Source: Piliocolobus tephrosceles
Taxonomy: Eukaryota; Chordata; Mammalia; Primates; Cercopithecidae
DNA: 64,000 nt
Assembly (NCBI RefSeq): GCF_002776525.5
Contig: NC_045449.1
Span: 7,663,616-7,727,615, forward strand
Reading direction: 5' to 3'
Positions 11,560-23,519 of the stretch are shown here, piece by piece. Position 1 is the first letter of the stretch. Each line of letters opens with the position of its first letter. The notes under the pieces were generated by a model. It was not told the origin of the DNA, ran no database searches, and saw only the letters and a program-made list of their open reading frames with translations. Made by a program: the position numbers and the translations under genes.

Positions 11560-14110
11560 CACCCCCACCCGGCATCCTAGTCGGCACCCGCCCTGAGGCG
11601 AGCGGGACCGGCAGAAGACGGGGCGGAGCCGGAGAGGGGGACTGGAGCGTGAGGAGGGGCGGGACCACGAGAAGGGGGCGGGGCTGGGGAGCGGGGGTGC
11701 GGGTGTTTGTGTCGGAAAATCCAACTGCGCCACTGGGCGGAGCGGCCCCCCCAGCCCCGGCCTGGGAGAAGGGGGGGCCGCTCGACCCCCTGGGATACCT
11801 TGGGGAGCCTGAACACCTGGGACCCCCCCCAGAACCAGGTAACGGGGAGCCGCGAGGACGTCTAGAAAGAGGGAAACCTTCCTGGTGCAGCGGGGCAGGA
11901 CGCCTGAGTCTCTGGAGGGGTAGAGCTGGGGATGGACGTTTGGGTCTTGGGAAGGGCACTGGGAAGACTGGGGCGAAGGTCATGGGTCCCCTAGAAGAGA
12001 GTACGGCAGGGAAGGAGGAAGAACTGGGAGGCAGATGTCTCACGTTCCAGATGTCCAGAGGGGCCTGAAAGGACTCCCCGTTCCCCTTGGGCTGGGATTC
12101 CCCTTCCCGACTCCAGGGCAGGGCGGGGCGGGGCGCAGCGGTCCTCACTGAAGGACAGGACTAAAGGGCAGAGTTTGCAGACAGGCCAATGCCAGGGCCC
12201 AGTAAGGTCAGATGGGTCAGACTTGGGTGTGTCCCTGTCCCAGGGCTACTTTAAGTCTCCCTCCAGTTCTCTGCGCGGGTAAGGTGTAGAAGCCTTAGCC
12301 TGACCTTCCCACCAGCGGCCCCGAGAGCCTCCCAGCGGTAGCCTTCGCCTCCATCCCATTCCCCCCACTGCGCCTCCCCTTCACTCCGTCTCGCCCCGCT
12401 GGCCTCCTCATCCCTAGTTCTGCTCCCACTCTGCCGTTCCCGAGCCCTCGCGCGCCCCGCACGGCTTCTCGGTGCGGAACCTTCCCAACGTAGCCACAAG
12501 ATGGCGAGGGCGAGACGCGCACCCAGGGCAGCTGGGAGTGCGGGTGGGGGATGTGACCGTGAAAGTAGTGAAGCCCCCCGCCCCGGTCCGAGGGAAAGGT
12601 GGGCTGAGGCCCCCACTTGACTTCCTGTCATCTGGGCCCCCTCACAGGAAATTGTGGGCAAGAGGTCGCAGCGCACAAGATGGGAAGGAGGCTGGGGACT
12701 CTCAATCTCCACCTCTCCGGGCAGGGGTAAATAGTGGGGAGGGGGGCACGCGGGGCGGTTGCTAAGCGACGTAGATTCGCTTCCTGTTTGCTGCAGCTTA
12801 TGCTATGACACTTGGGGGGGAGGTTAGAGCGGAGGGCCAGAAGACTGTGGGGAAGGTCGAGGGCAGGACGCCTGGTTCCCGGGACAGAAAGAGTCCTGGG
12901 AGGAAAGCGGGGAGGCAGCGAGCTGCGCCGCGACCGAAGGGGACTCGGCGATTGTCCGGAGGTGGGAGGGACCGAGGCGCAGCGTTCACCTCGGCTCCCC
13001 TGCCCTCCCCGGGGTTGCTTGCCTTGTTGCCAGAGTAACTGGTGGGCGAGAATTGGGAGCCGGATTCCCGAACTCTCCCGTCCGCCCAATCCGCTTCAGC
13101 GGTCGGTCCTGACGTCAGGGCCCTGGCAGCCAATGCGGAAGGGGCATGATAGCGACAGGAAAGGGAGAGGGGAGGGGCAGCGACGGAGGCTGGGAGGCAG
13201 CAGCTGCCCGGGACCCGCACGTGCACTCCCACACGCTCGCGCCCACCCCCCGCCCTGCGCCGCACGCGCCCGAGCACCCCCTTGCGCCTGCGCGGCGAGC
13301 CGGGCGCCCCGTCCCCTGTGTGGAGTCGGTGTAAAGCCGCCGAGGCTGCGCTTCTCAGCCCTTGGGGACCCACATGTCTCGGTCGGTCTGCACCGTTTCG
13401 CGGGTCGCGACCATAATGCCCAACCTGGCTCGGGAGGGTCGACTACCTGTTCCCCACCTCCCCCCAGCTGGCGCCCCACACTCCCAGGTGGGCTGGGCGG
13501 AGCTGTGGTTTCCGGCCCCATCTGCTCGGCCGCTGCTTTCCCGGGCTCTGGCTTAGGTTGCTTTCCCAAGAGAAAGCGAGCGGGTACCAGTGCCCTTTCC
13601 CAAGGCTTCTCCCGCCTGGGGCCAGCTGCTGTTGGCGGCGGGGGAGGGCACTGCGGGGAAGCCCCGGACGGCCCAGGTGATTCTTCTGGGCCATCACGCC
13701 CCTTCTTCGCGTGAATTCCTGCTCTTTGATGTGCACCGAAATCCTTCCCATTCCTAATGTTTCCTCTTCATTCGCCCCGGCGTTCTTTGAACCTCCCTCG
13801 GCTCCTTTCGGGCTGTCTGTCCCTGTCTCCACTCGTCCTTCTCCGCTTCTCCCGGTTATATAACTCTTCCTCTCGCCGTGTCCTGGTTTCAACTCCACAG
13901 ACTCCGCCCTGGAACAGCGCGGGGAGGGGCGGGAGAGTTGGGGACCCAGACAGATTCCGGCTGGCGGCCGGCTGGGGCACGGGGGATCCTGCAGATGGAA
14001 GACGGAGCCCCGCGGGACCCGGTGCCCCCGTCCCCGCCTGCCGGCCCCCACCGAGATCTCGCCCAGGAGAGAGAAGGCACAGTATCTCCGAGGGGCGTGT
14101 CGGGCCGACT
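11560..14110. promoter_or_regulatory. CpG-rich region, probable distal KDM6B promoter
   Basis: GC- and CpG-rich, densest at about 12,300-13,560. It holds a YY1-like element AAGATGGCG (12499-12507), a palindromic CRE TGACGTCA (13110-13117), and CCAAT boxes at 13085 and 13130. A good donor, CGCGG|gtaagg, lies at 12278/12279. No credible reading frame: the long frames on both strands are low-complexity GC artefacts. Human KDM6B has, as I recall, transcripts starting about this far upstream. Transcription start and direction are inferred. Confidence 0.55.
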
Positions 14111-15034
14111 ACAGTCAAGAAATGTGGGTTGGGAGGTCAGGGCTGCAGGCGGAGAGGAGGAGACAGGCAAGAGGCCTGAGTCCCTGGGATTGGAGTCGTA
14201 TTAGGGGTAAAAGAGATAAGGACGCCTGGGTTTCTTATGTCTCCTTTTTGGGTTCCCAGAATTCCTAAGGGTGTTTCCAGGAAGCTTAGCGAGCACACCC
14301 ACTCCGCCCCGTAGGGGTCAAAGGTCTGTGTTAGAGGTGGCCTGGGATGATGTCACCAGTGCACGTGCCCCGGGATGGTTGCCAGGCAATGAGGCTTCCT
14401 CCCCCTTCTATTCCCTCCCACCTCTGCCCCGAGTCCAGTTCCAGTCCCGTGCCATCTCTTTCCCCTCTCCCTTCCCTTGGTCTTAGCATCCTGCAGGTGG
14501 GAAACCCCGGCCTGGAGTTTTGTGAGGGGGAGGGGCACGGGTGTGGTGTGGCTGAAAGACTTTGCCCCTTGGCTGGGCTGAGGGAGCCTTGGGTCACTTT
14601 TCCCTAGATTGGCATCGAAGAGCTTCCCCTCTAAGGCTCCTCCCCCATAGAAAAAGCTACCTAGCCGTCTTTTTACTTTACCACCTGCTGCATGGCCAAG
14701 TGTCCTATTGCCCCCTTCCCCAGATTGATTTGAAGTGGGAGTGGTTGAAAGACGAGAGTTGTGTGTAGTATGGGGTACACACCAGCTTATCCCTGACGTC
14801 CCCTTAATGGCACACCCCCAGCTGCAAACAATGAAAGGAAAAGGGTCAAGAAACAGTATTAGGCTGAAAAGTCACGGTCTTTATTGTGTGTATGTAGGTG
14901 AATCGGTTTGTAGCCTCTCACTTGGTGGAGGGGGACTCAGTTGATCGCTATGGTTGTTCTTCTCTATTAAGTGCTAGGGTTGGTGATGGTATTGGAGTAA
15001 CTCGGTTTGTGGTTTTATGTACCTTAGAGCTTGG
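14111..15034. other. Non-coding spacer upstream of KDM6B
   Basis: Mixed-GC single-copy-looking sequence with no supported gene or repeat. Confidence 0.5.
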
Positions 15035-15258
15035 ACTGTCAGACCTGGATTCTAATTCCAGCTCTGTCACTTAGTGCCTATTAGGACTTGGAAAGGTCGG
15101 AACCTCTCTGAGCCTCGTATGTTAATCTTGAAAATTTAAATATCAACACCTACCTTGAAGGTCGCTGGGAGGAAAAAAATGAGATAATCTTTGCAAATCA
15201 CTTAGCACAGTGCCTGGCACAGAATGAACACAGAATGAGTGCTTGTTGTTATGAAATA
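15035..15258 (+). repeat. MIR
   Basis: Good MIR match in sense: agacctggattctaattccagctc near the start, and cacttagcacagtgcctggc near the end. Confidence 0.8.
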
Positions 15259-15639
15259 CTTTTATTTATTAAATGGTGTTAGTTATTAGTTTATTATTAT
15301 TGCTGTGGGTCTGCTCCAAACCAGCAGGAACCCTAGGAGTTTGTTAAAGGGGAGTGGATAGTTTGTGTTAATTTGGAGATTGGGGTTAGGGGGCTGGGGA
15401 TTAGCTTCAACGGCTTTGTGCATTTTATTTGATGAAGGCTTTAGGCAGATTTGTATTGCTTTCTTTAGGATTATATTTTCCCCTCTTGGAGAAGAAATAG
15501 CTAAGACTATTCCGTGGGCCTTGAAAATAAAATAATTGTATTGTGGTTCTTGATTTTGAAGCAAGACCCCAGTCCCCTCCCATGTTGATCTCTGGAGCCT
15601 TTCATTTGCAAAGGGACTCCACAGTTTCTCTAGTGGGGA

Positions 15640-15898
15640 CAGGGCTAGGCTGAGGGGTGTGTAAAAGGTTGGGGTGGGTGGAGAGAGACTAGTGCTGGGG
15701 GCTGCGGGGGGGGGGGGGGCTGGGGGGGAGGGGGGGAGGGGAGGAGGGGGGGGGGGAGGAGGAGGAGGAGGGAGGGGGTTGGGGAGAGCCTGCTACAGTT
15801 CTTTGTTTGACTCCGGGACTCAGGGACGGGGAGGAGGAGGGAGGGAGGCAGAGGCTGCAAGCGCCGGGGCAGGCCCAGGAGGCAGAGGAGGGACCGTC

Positions 15899-15931
<33 letters not shown>

Positions 15932-16200
15932 TGCTGCTTCCCCCCCTCCCTACCCGGACTCCGGGGGCACCGCCGGGGGACAGACACCCAGCAGGTAACC
16001 CCGGCCTGACTCGCCCTCCCCTCTCTGATTTTCCTCCACACCTTCCCGGATGACCCCTTTTCCCCTTTCCGTTTCCCCGTTTCCCCCCGGCCTTGCCTCT
16101 TTTCCCTGGCCTTCCTTGTTCCATCGCCCCCACTTGGGCTTGTCGCCCGCTGGCCGCGCCGGCGTCTCGTGCAGCCTGATTCCCTTCTCGCCCGACAGCC
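15640..16200. promoter_or_regulatory. G/C-tract segment with possible KDM6B 5' exon
   Basis: G-rich run block 15700-15780 (including 14 G at 15706-15719) followed by 32 C at 15900-15931, then a CpG-rich stretch. A splice donor, cccagcag|gtaacc, lies at 15994/15995, so about 15,780-15,994 could be a first non-coding exon of KDM6B. No acceptor precedes it. The exon status is a guess. Confidence 0.35.
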
Positions 16201-17067
16201 TGTGCGTCCTAGGTCTGCCCAGAGCACCTTTTGGGGCTCTGTCTGGCTGCTGCTTTGGGCTCTTGCTTCCCTTCTGACCTGTCCCCTGGGGCTCTCGGGG
16301 AGGAGGGAGTCCCTGCCTTTTCTTGCTCCCCCCCAGTTCCCCGCCTCCCCAACTCTGGCCCCCTTTCTCCTTCTAGCAGTCTCTAGGGGTGGGGAGAGAA
16401 CCGGAATTTAGGGGGCCCCCTGGAGGGGCAAGGGGCTGTGTGTCGCTGGGGAAAGGGGCTGTGAGTGTGTGTAGGGTGGGGGTGGGGGGGCAGTTAGAGA
16501 CCTGGCTGCCTCTCTGTTGTCCCTTTAAATGGCCCTCACATTTCTGGGGACTCGTCGGGGGAGGTGGCAAGCCGCCTGCCTGGGGGGCAGGGCCCTTGGT
16601 TCGTCCACACAATCAGGGGTGGTAATGATTTAAAGGGACAGCCTCGGTGTGGCCGCTGCCACCCTGCGCCGGCGTGAGGGGGAGCCGGCAGGCCATGTCT
16701 GGGGAGGCTTGGCTGGTGAGCAGGGCATTTGAGGCTGTCTGTTGCTGGGCCTGCCAGGTCTGGGACAGTGCTGCGGCTGGGAAGGTGCAGTGAGGGGTGA
16801 CAGCCTGCCTGGGGGGTACACAGCCTGGGCTTTTTCCCAGGGCCTCACCTTTGGCTCTACCGACTCCTTGGCCAAGAATCCTTGAGTCCAAACTATGGAG
16901 TCTGTCGGCCACCAGGTAGGGGCCACCGGCTGGTCTGCAGGGCAGGGGTCTGGCCTGGGCACTTTGGAGCTGGCACTTCAGCTTCTCCTTTTGTTGTTTG
17001 GCTCTGTGCACAAGAAAGCCCCAGCCCCTCCCCCAGCCCAGCTCCCCCTTCCCGTCCACATGCCCCC

Positions 17068-17132
<65 letters not shown>

Positions 17133-18538
17133 CAGCTGTTGGACAGATGAATTACAGCCTCCGGCTTGGGGCCAGGGCTGGTGAGGGATTAAAGCTCTGG
17201 GGCTGGCCCTTTAAATGGCTGTTAGCCCCTCCCCCACTTTGTTGTCCAGACACCCCTCACACACCCCTTTGACCCCCTAAGCTGCCCCCTCACTCCTCCT
17301 CTTGGTCTGTCCTAAAGTCTGCCCACTCTGCTCTCTAGCCCTTCGAGAGTCCCTCCCCCAGCACAACCGCAGAACACAGATGCCACAGATTACATATATA
17401 CACTCCCTGCTCCCAGGTTGTGAGCCTCCCTGTCCTGGAGAGTTCTAGCCTCAAGCTCCCTTCCCCAGCAGAAGGGCCTTGCCTGCCTGACCTCTCCCAC
17501 CTACAGCTGACCACTACCCTGGCCCAGTGAGGGGGCCTTGGTGGGTCAGAAATAGCACCTCCCTGGGGGCAGTGTCATCAGCAGCCACAGAAGCTTGCGG
17601 AACGTTGCATCATGGGGACTGGGGGCTAGAGGCCTGAGTCTCTGGGGCAAGGGGAAGGATGGGGGCTGGAAAGCTAGGGAATATAGAGATTAGATTGGGA
17701 CCCCAAGTGTTTGGGTCCATAAGGGCAGAGCAGAAAACATAGGTCCCTGAGGAGTGAGTCTGAGGGGAGGGCCGACTTAGCTCTGACCCCTGATGGACAC
17801 CTGATTCTTGGCCTTGGACCTATGCTAAAAGACCTAGCTTGTCTATGAGGGTTGGGAAGGGAGTGGGCCTCTATCACCTTCTTAGGCCACATAAGAGGAA
17901 GGAGGTGATGGGGAAACAGGATATTGCCTTGGGGTTGCCAGGGAGGGGAGGCTTGCAGCAGAGGCTACTTCCAGGCTCAGGCCCAGACTCAGAGTTCTTG
18001 CAGGGGAGGATGGCCCCTCCCTGTTAGGCCCGTTCATCTAGTCTGGCTACCTATGCTGCTAGCCAAGACCTGCCTGCACCCGCCTGGGGGAAGACGAGGG
18101 GGCAGAGTCCAGAGGGTGGAGTGTCTGGTGTCTTCATAAGGTTGGAGAGGACACAGAGCTGAAGGAAGAGGGTCTGCATGCCCTAGTGCTGGGACTCAGG
18201 CTGGGTTGGATGCAGATATCAGGGCAGCTGGGGCCACCCTGGGGCTAGGGAGTCTCAGCAGGAGGGTCCTGTCAGAAGAGGGATCATGGGTTGGGGGTCT
18301 ACTATAGACTTACTCAGATGCCATATCATGGCCCCTTCCCAACTGATCCAGCCTGCTTCCCAAAGGGGAAGGTTGGATGACCACTTTGGGGATGGCTTTT
18401 TCTGGTTGCCATGGAAACAGATTCTCCCATTGTATCTGACCACCAGAGCCAGGTTTCTCCTTAATGAGGGGGGCAGGGAGCCCAGGGAAATTCTCCAGCC
18501 TGGGAGACCCCCACCTCTAACTGACTTTTTTCTTTTAG
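16201..18538. other. Upstream non-coding region of KDM6B
   Basis: No gene recognised. It contains a donor-like site, ggccaccag|gtaggg, at 16915/16916 and the CA microsatellite. It may be intron of longer KDM6B transcripts. Confidence 0.5.
17070..17131. repeat. (CA)n microsatellite
   Basis: About 30 AC units, interrupted once near the start (acacatacac). Confidence 0.95.
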
Positions 18539-18657
18539 GTTCCCCCCAGGGCAACATGCCGGCCCCGTAGCACTGCCCACCCCACCCACTGTGGTCTGTT
18601 GTACCCCACTGCTGGGGTGCTGGTTCCAATGAGACAGGGCACAGCAAACTCCATCTG
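18539..18657 (+). other. KDM6B: Candidate KDM6B 5' UTR exon carrying two uORFs
   Basis: Strong acceptor (ctgacttttttcttttag, ending 18538) and strong donor (ccatctg|gtaagt, 18657/18658) bound a 119-base segment with no long frame. It holds a five-codon uORF (MPAP, 18556-18570) and a second ATG at 18629 that stays open to the donor. Joined to the next candidate exon (23962), that second frame would stop at once, because TG|A completes a TGA. Exon use is inferred from splice signals only. Confidence 0.5.
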
Positions 18658-19639
18658 GTAAGTCCTGTCTGAGTGGCCGTCTCTCCCCAGCAGTCTAACT
18701 CTGCACCACATGGTTGGAGATACTTCATATGATCTGGGTCATGCCCACCCTTCAGAATGGTCCTGTCCAATTCTAAGCACCCCACCATGTGGTGCTTGAG
18801 TGGTTTAGCCCTCCTGGTTTATGGACCTCCCTTCTATCTCCTATAAATGGTTCAGCCCTGTACTTCACCAGCCTCTCCACTACTACCAAAAAATCTTTCC
18901 CCCATATCTCCCTAGTGCTACAACTCAGTTGCTTATTGAATGAAGATAGAGTTTGCAAGCTGAAAAGTGGGTATGAGCTACCCTGGAGGAATTTTTTCTT
19001 GGTAGGGAAAGGGCTTTGTCCTTATAGGAGTTGTTGAATACCCTGGCTTTTGGAGAGTGTTCAGAATTTATTTGGGGAGATACTGGAGATCACTGCCAGC
19101 TATTGCAGTCTTGGCATTTCACCTTTCCTTCCAGATCTCTTTCAGTCCCGTTCTCTCCCCAATGCACTACAGCATTTGCCCCCATACCTAAGTCTTACTC
19201 TTCTGCTTCCCTCTCTCATTCTGTCAGTTCTCTGCCTGAGGCCCTGCTTTATTTCTCATTCCTTTGTAGGAGAAAAGGGAAGATAATCCCTAAGCCAGGG
19301 GCTTACGTTCTCTGTGTGGTGTTCTTCCTCATTACATAAGGGATTTCTTGAGTGGGACTGTCTTCTTCTATGTGTCTCTCACTATTTTGCATGATGTTTT
19401 GCACATTGGGGTGCATGGTGGATTTGTGTTGAATAATGTTAACTGAATGAGCTTCATTACCAAGAACCTATGACTTCTGAGATTGGCTGCACAGCCTCCT
19501 ACCTTCTCCTCTAGAGGACGTGAGACATTGGGGATGGTAATACGGGTAGAGCTGAGAGGAAGGTTGGCCCCAGGAGATGGCCTGTGAGGATAAAACTGAG
19601 GGAGAGTAGGACAGAGGCAGTATATAAGCATGGTAAGAA

Positions 19640-19862
19640 TGTGGTTCTGGAAAGAAGCCTAGCTCTTTCATTCTTCACTTGCAGAATGACTTTGGCCAAG
19701 TCACCTAGCCTCTCTGGGCCTCAATTTCCTCATCTGTAAAATGGGGGTAATCAGAGTGCCCTCTATGTCAGGTTTTGGGGAGGAGTAAAAGAAATGCTTG
19801 TAAAATAATACAGTGCCCGGTATGTAACAAATATGCACGAAATGCTAGCAATTACCACTACC
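19640..19862 (+). repeat. MIR
   Basis: Near-complete MIR: gccaagtcacctagcctctc, then ctcaatttcctcatctgtaa and later blocks. Confidence 0.85.
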
Positions 19863-19969
19863 ACAGTGGGAGCCACAGGGAGCTGTGAGGATAAGCAGGG
19901 ATGTCGAGGGATGGGACAGAACTTGACTGAAGGCAGACAGACCTCCAAATTCTTGACTCAGACAGAGTG

Positions 19970-20370
19970 ATCACTGATCCAGCGAGACGTCAGAATCCAG
20001 AGGAGTGTAGCAAGGAGTCAGCAGGGTGGGCCTGCGCCAGTGTCGCCCCGACTCTGTTCAGTAACATGAAGGCAAACACAGAAGGGCATGTGCGGAGACA
20101 CACGTGATCACGCCAGTGATGCAGAGGCAGACCCAGACAAAAGACCGAGACAGGAGCTAGGCAGACACACAGACAGACAGCCCCGCGGAGTCATGTAGAC
20201 AGGGATAATGACAGGAACGCGTCAGACACAGGCACAGAGGGAGACAAGATGAGCAGATATGCAGGTGCACATGGAGACAGACACCGGGACCCACGCACAG
20301 CCGACCGTGTCAGACAGACTGGTGAACACAGCGCCCAGTCAGAGGCAGACACAAGGCCTGCAGTGACACA
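19970..20370 (+). repeat. AGAC/CAGA-rich cryptic simple sequence
   Basis: Purine-biased, degenerate tetranucleotide-like sequence with many CAGACA, GAGACA and GGCAGAC words (e.g. cacacagacagacagcc). No reading frame of interest. Its composition resembles the larger tract at 59.85-62.87 kb. Confidence 0.6.
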
Positions 20371-20379
20371 TAGCGGGCC

Positions 20380-21300
20380 GGGGCCGGCACCGTCACTCCT
20401 CGGTGGGGGGCGGGGAGGGGCCGGCAGCCAGGGGAAGGCTGGGGAAGGGAATCCCGGGCGGGCGGCCTGCCCGGGTGGCTGAGTCACAGCGGAGCCTCAG
20501 CCGGCGGCCCTCCCCTCCGCCTCCCCCTCCCCCAGGTAAGAAGCGAGCCTGTAACCCCTCGCTTCCACCAGGCGTGATGAGAACGGGCAGGGAGCGGGTT
20601 GCGACCAATGTCCTGGATCGCCCCACCTCGGCGCGCGCGCAGCATGCCCGCTGATTGTCGGCTCGGTAAAACACTATCTGTGGGCTCTTGTCTCTGGCCG
20701 TCACGTGAGTTTGCGTGCGCACTTCAGGCCTCTTCCACGCGTCCCGCGCGGCTGCGGCGCTGCGCGGAGGGGCTCCTCGGCTCAAGCCCAGAGAGAGTTA
20801 AGTGGGTGTGATTGATGGAGTATTTCTCTCTTGGGGCTCCAGCGGGGGCGGGGGTGTAGGGGGTCGGTTAAAGTCCCGAGTCCAGGGCCCGGATGGAGGG
20901 GGCGGAGCTGGGCTTTGCCGGGAGTGCCCGGATGGAGGGGGTGTGGCCTCGGCGGCAGCGGAATTAACCCTTTCAGAGCCGCTGGCTCCCAAGGTTGTGG
21001 GTCGGGTCGGGAGAGACTGGAATGTCTGCCTCAGAAGTATATCAACCTCCCAGCCTGGCTCTGGCCGCGTGCGTCTACCTCTCGCCTGTCTCCGAGGAGT
21101 CTGTGGGTGTCAGTCTTTGTGCCTGTCCGTGGTCCCCTCCCCTTGGTTAGTATGGACACCGGGAGTCAGGGAGGGTTATTCTTGACCCAGAGCGAGAGTG
21201 GAGGTGAGAGTGGAGCGCGAGCCGGCGGCGGCTGGGGAACAGGTGCAAGCGCCGCGTCGGGGCTGCCCGGCACGGGGAGGGGCTATCGTGGGGGAAGACG
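20380..21300. promoter_or_regulatory. CpG-rich promoter-like segment with splice donor
   Basis: CpG-dense. A donor, cccccag|gtaagaag, lies at 20535/20536, and a palindromic E-box TCACGTGA at 20701-20708. It could be an alternative KDM6B start; neither start nor direction can be proved from sequence. Confidence 0.45.
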
Positions 21301-21999
21301 AGAGGGGAAATTCCGCGGGACCGGTGGTGAGCCGGTGTGTGGGCTGAGGAGTTGTGTCTGCCTCTGACTGTGTGTCTGTGTGTGTTCAGGGAGGCGGGGG
21401 CTGAGTCAGTGGGAAGAGGGGAAGGTTTTCTGGGTGACTCACGCTCCCCCACCCCAAACCTGAATCAGAGCCCGAGGGAGGGCTTTGTATGGGGGGGCGA
21501 GTGAGGAGTCCAGCGCCTGTGTCCCGGGTGCGGACAAGGATCCGAGGTGGCTGGGCAGAATGAGTGTGTGTTTAGTGTACAGGAAGTTTTGTTTTCAAGT
21601 GAGGGCTTTGTATTCTTGGGTGCCGGTATGGGGCTTTGTGGATAAAGGTGGAAGAGCAGGGGGCTGGAGGGACAGCACTCACTGACTTAGGGAAAGCTGA
21701 GTCAGTTCCCCGTGGGAAAGGGGAAGTGGCAGAGGGGAAGTGTCATCATCGCCGTAGGGGAAGCTGCCTTTCCTGGTAACTGGCGGCGCTCTTGGGACCA
21801 TTTCCCAAGCAGGCATCTGCTCCTCTGTTGTCTGGTTCCCCGGCTCCCCCACCACGTCTGGTCCCTGGGTCTCCTCCGCGCCCCTGCCTCGGTACTCGGG
21901 TGGGGGCAGTCTGGGAGTGCCATGCTTGACCACAGTTCAGCGCTGTACCTGGCTTGGTTACTGATGGAAAGGATGCTGCCTCTAGTGAGGAGAGAGTTC

Positions 22000-23500
22000 T
22001 GACAGTACTACCACGTGAACCGCGGAGAGGGTCTGCGGGGCCCAAGCGCCCACAAGGGCTCGGCGGGAGAGTGGCACGCAGGGACCTGTAGGGTCCAAGA
22101 GCTTCCATACAAACAAACGACCTTACCCCTTCGGGAAGGAAGGCTCTTTTCACCAGAAACCCGTCTGCCCTTGTGGGCTGGGTGGAAATTTCCCCACAGC
22201 GCAGACTTCTCTCAACGAAGGCGAACTTTCCAGCCACCCCCAACCCTTCGTCGCGCACTCTCCCCCGGCTTCCTGCCCGGCGCTCGCTCCAGCTGGAGCG
22301 CTGGCCCCGCCCCCGCCGCTTTGTACTCGACACTCGCCTCTCGCTGCTCTTTGTACTCTAGACTCTCAATGGACAGATCCCGGGAGCCGAGCCGGCTCCC
22401 TACCTGCGGGGACGCCGGGTAGGCGCGGAGGAGGCGCGGGGTCGCAGCTCCTGGGCTTAGAGGGGCAAGAAGGAAGAGCTGGGGCTAAGGGGAAGGTGCC
22501 CAGGAGAGGGGAGCGCTGTGCCAGTCGGGGGTCCAGCCGGCACCAAAGCGAAGGGGTGGGGGGGGCGTGAAGGAGGAAGTGAAACGGGTTCTGGGTTCTT
22601 TAAGGGAGTGGGCGGTGAGAGTGGGACAAGGGTGATGTCACTGCCTGTCGGGCCCCGCCCTCATCCCTCCCTCAGGCCCCCCCCCCCCCGTACATTTTAC
22701 ACACACCGCTTCCGCTGCGCAAGTAGCCACGTCACGGGCAACCCCCGAAATCCCCCCCTCCCTTGGGGGGCGGGGGCCACGTGGGCCATGGGGAACCGCG
22801 TGGCCCCGGCGGGTAAGGGCAGAGAGGATACGCGAGCCACGAGAGAGGGGCCACTTGGGACCGCGGTGCGCGACTTCTCGGAAGTTGGGGGACTAAAAGG
22901 GGGTCTGATTTTGGGGGTCGGTCAGTATTGAAGACCCAGAAAGCCAGGGGAAGTAGAGGACCTGGAGCAACTGGGTATGAGACTGAGGGCTTGACCAAGG
23001 TTTGGGTCGGGGTCAGGCGTTGGGGGTGGAGCGCCCTGATAGCGGCGTGGATGGGTTTGGGTGCCGTGTAAGTCGCTGTGGCTGGCCAGCCCTAAGCAGT
23101 TATTAGGGGCGCTCGGGGTAGGGAGGTCTGTCACTGGGCGAGGTGAAGTGAGGAAGGGGAGGGACGTCTTTTTTGCGTTCTGCATCCGTCTGCCGTCAGT
23201 CGGTCTTGCGGTGGCCGGGCGCGGGGCTACTCGAGCGGCCTGGCCGTGGCCACCGGCGGCTCTGGGTGCGTGAGGCTTGCGGGTAGCGCCAGCCCCCATG
23301 CCGGCCGTAGCGTGCGACTCACCGGCCTCATCCGCCTCATCCGCCTCATCCGCATGCGTCTTGTCCTGGCTGCCTTCTGGCCCTGACGGCCGGAGTGTCA
23401 GATCCTAGATGGGGACCCAGGGTGGGAGCCGCGGGGTCACATCGGGGTCACCCCGGGCTGAGCCCGTCTGACCGCCTCCGGCGCCCCTCCTCCCCCGGCC
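22000..23500. promoter_or_regulatory. CpG-rich region upstream of KDM6B
   Basis: CpG-dense, with E-boxes CACGTG at about 22012 and 22777 and a donor-like site ggcgg|gtaagg near 22812. A nine-base unit (TCCGCCTCA) is repeated about three times at 23323-23352. No credible protein frame. Confidence 0.45.
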
Positions 23501-23519
23501 ACCGCTGCCGGGCTCACCT

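Noticed and set aside
11312..12148. 278-codon minus-strand frame in the CpG-rich region after DNAH2
   Set aside because: Composition is Pro/Arg/Ser-rich and follows GC content, with no domain, no splice support and competing frames on both strands.
12812..13714. 300-codon plus-strand frame
   Set aside because: Lies in a CpG island with low-complexity Gly/Arg/Pro sequence and equal-sized frames on the other strand; no recognisable protein.
15900..15931. Possible poly-Pro/poly-Gly coding at the C32 run
   Set aside because: Homopolymer artefact in all three frames with no supporting exon structure.
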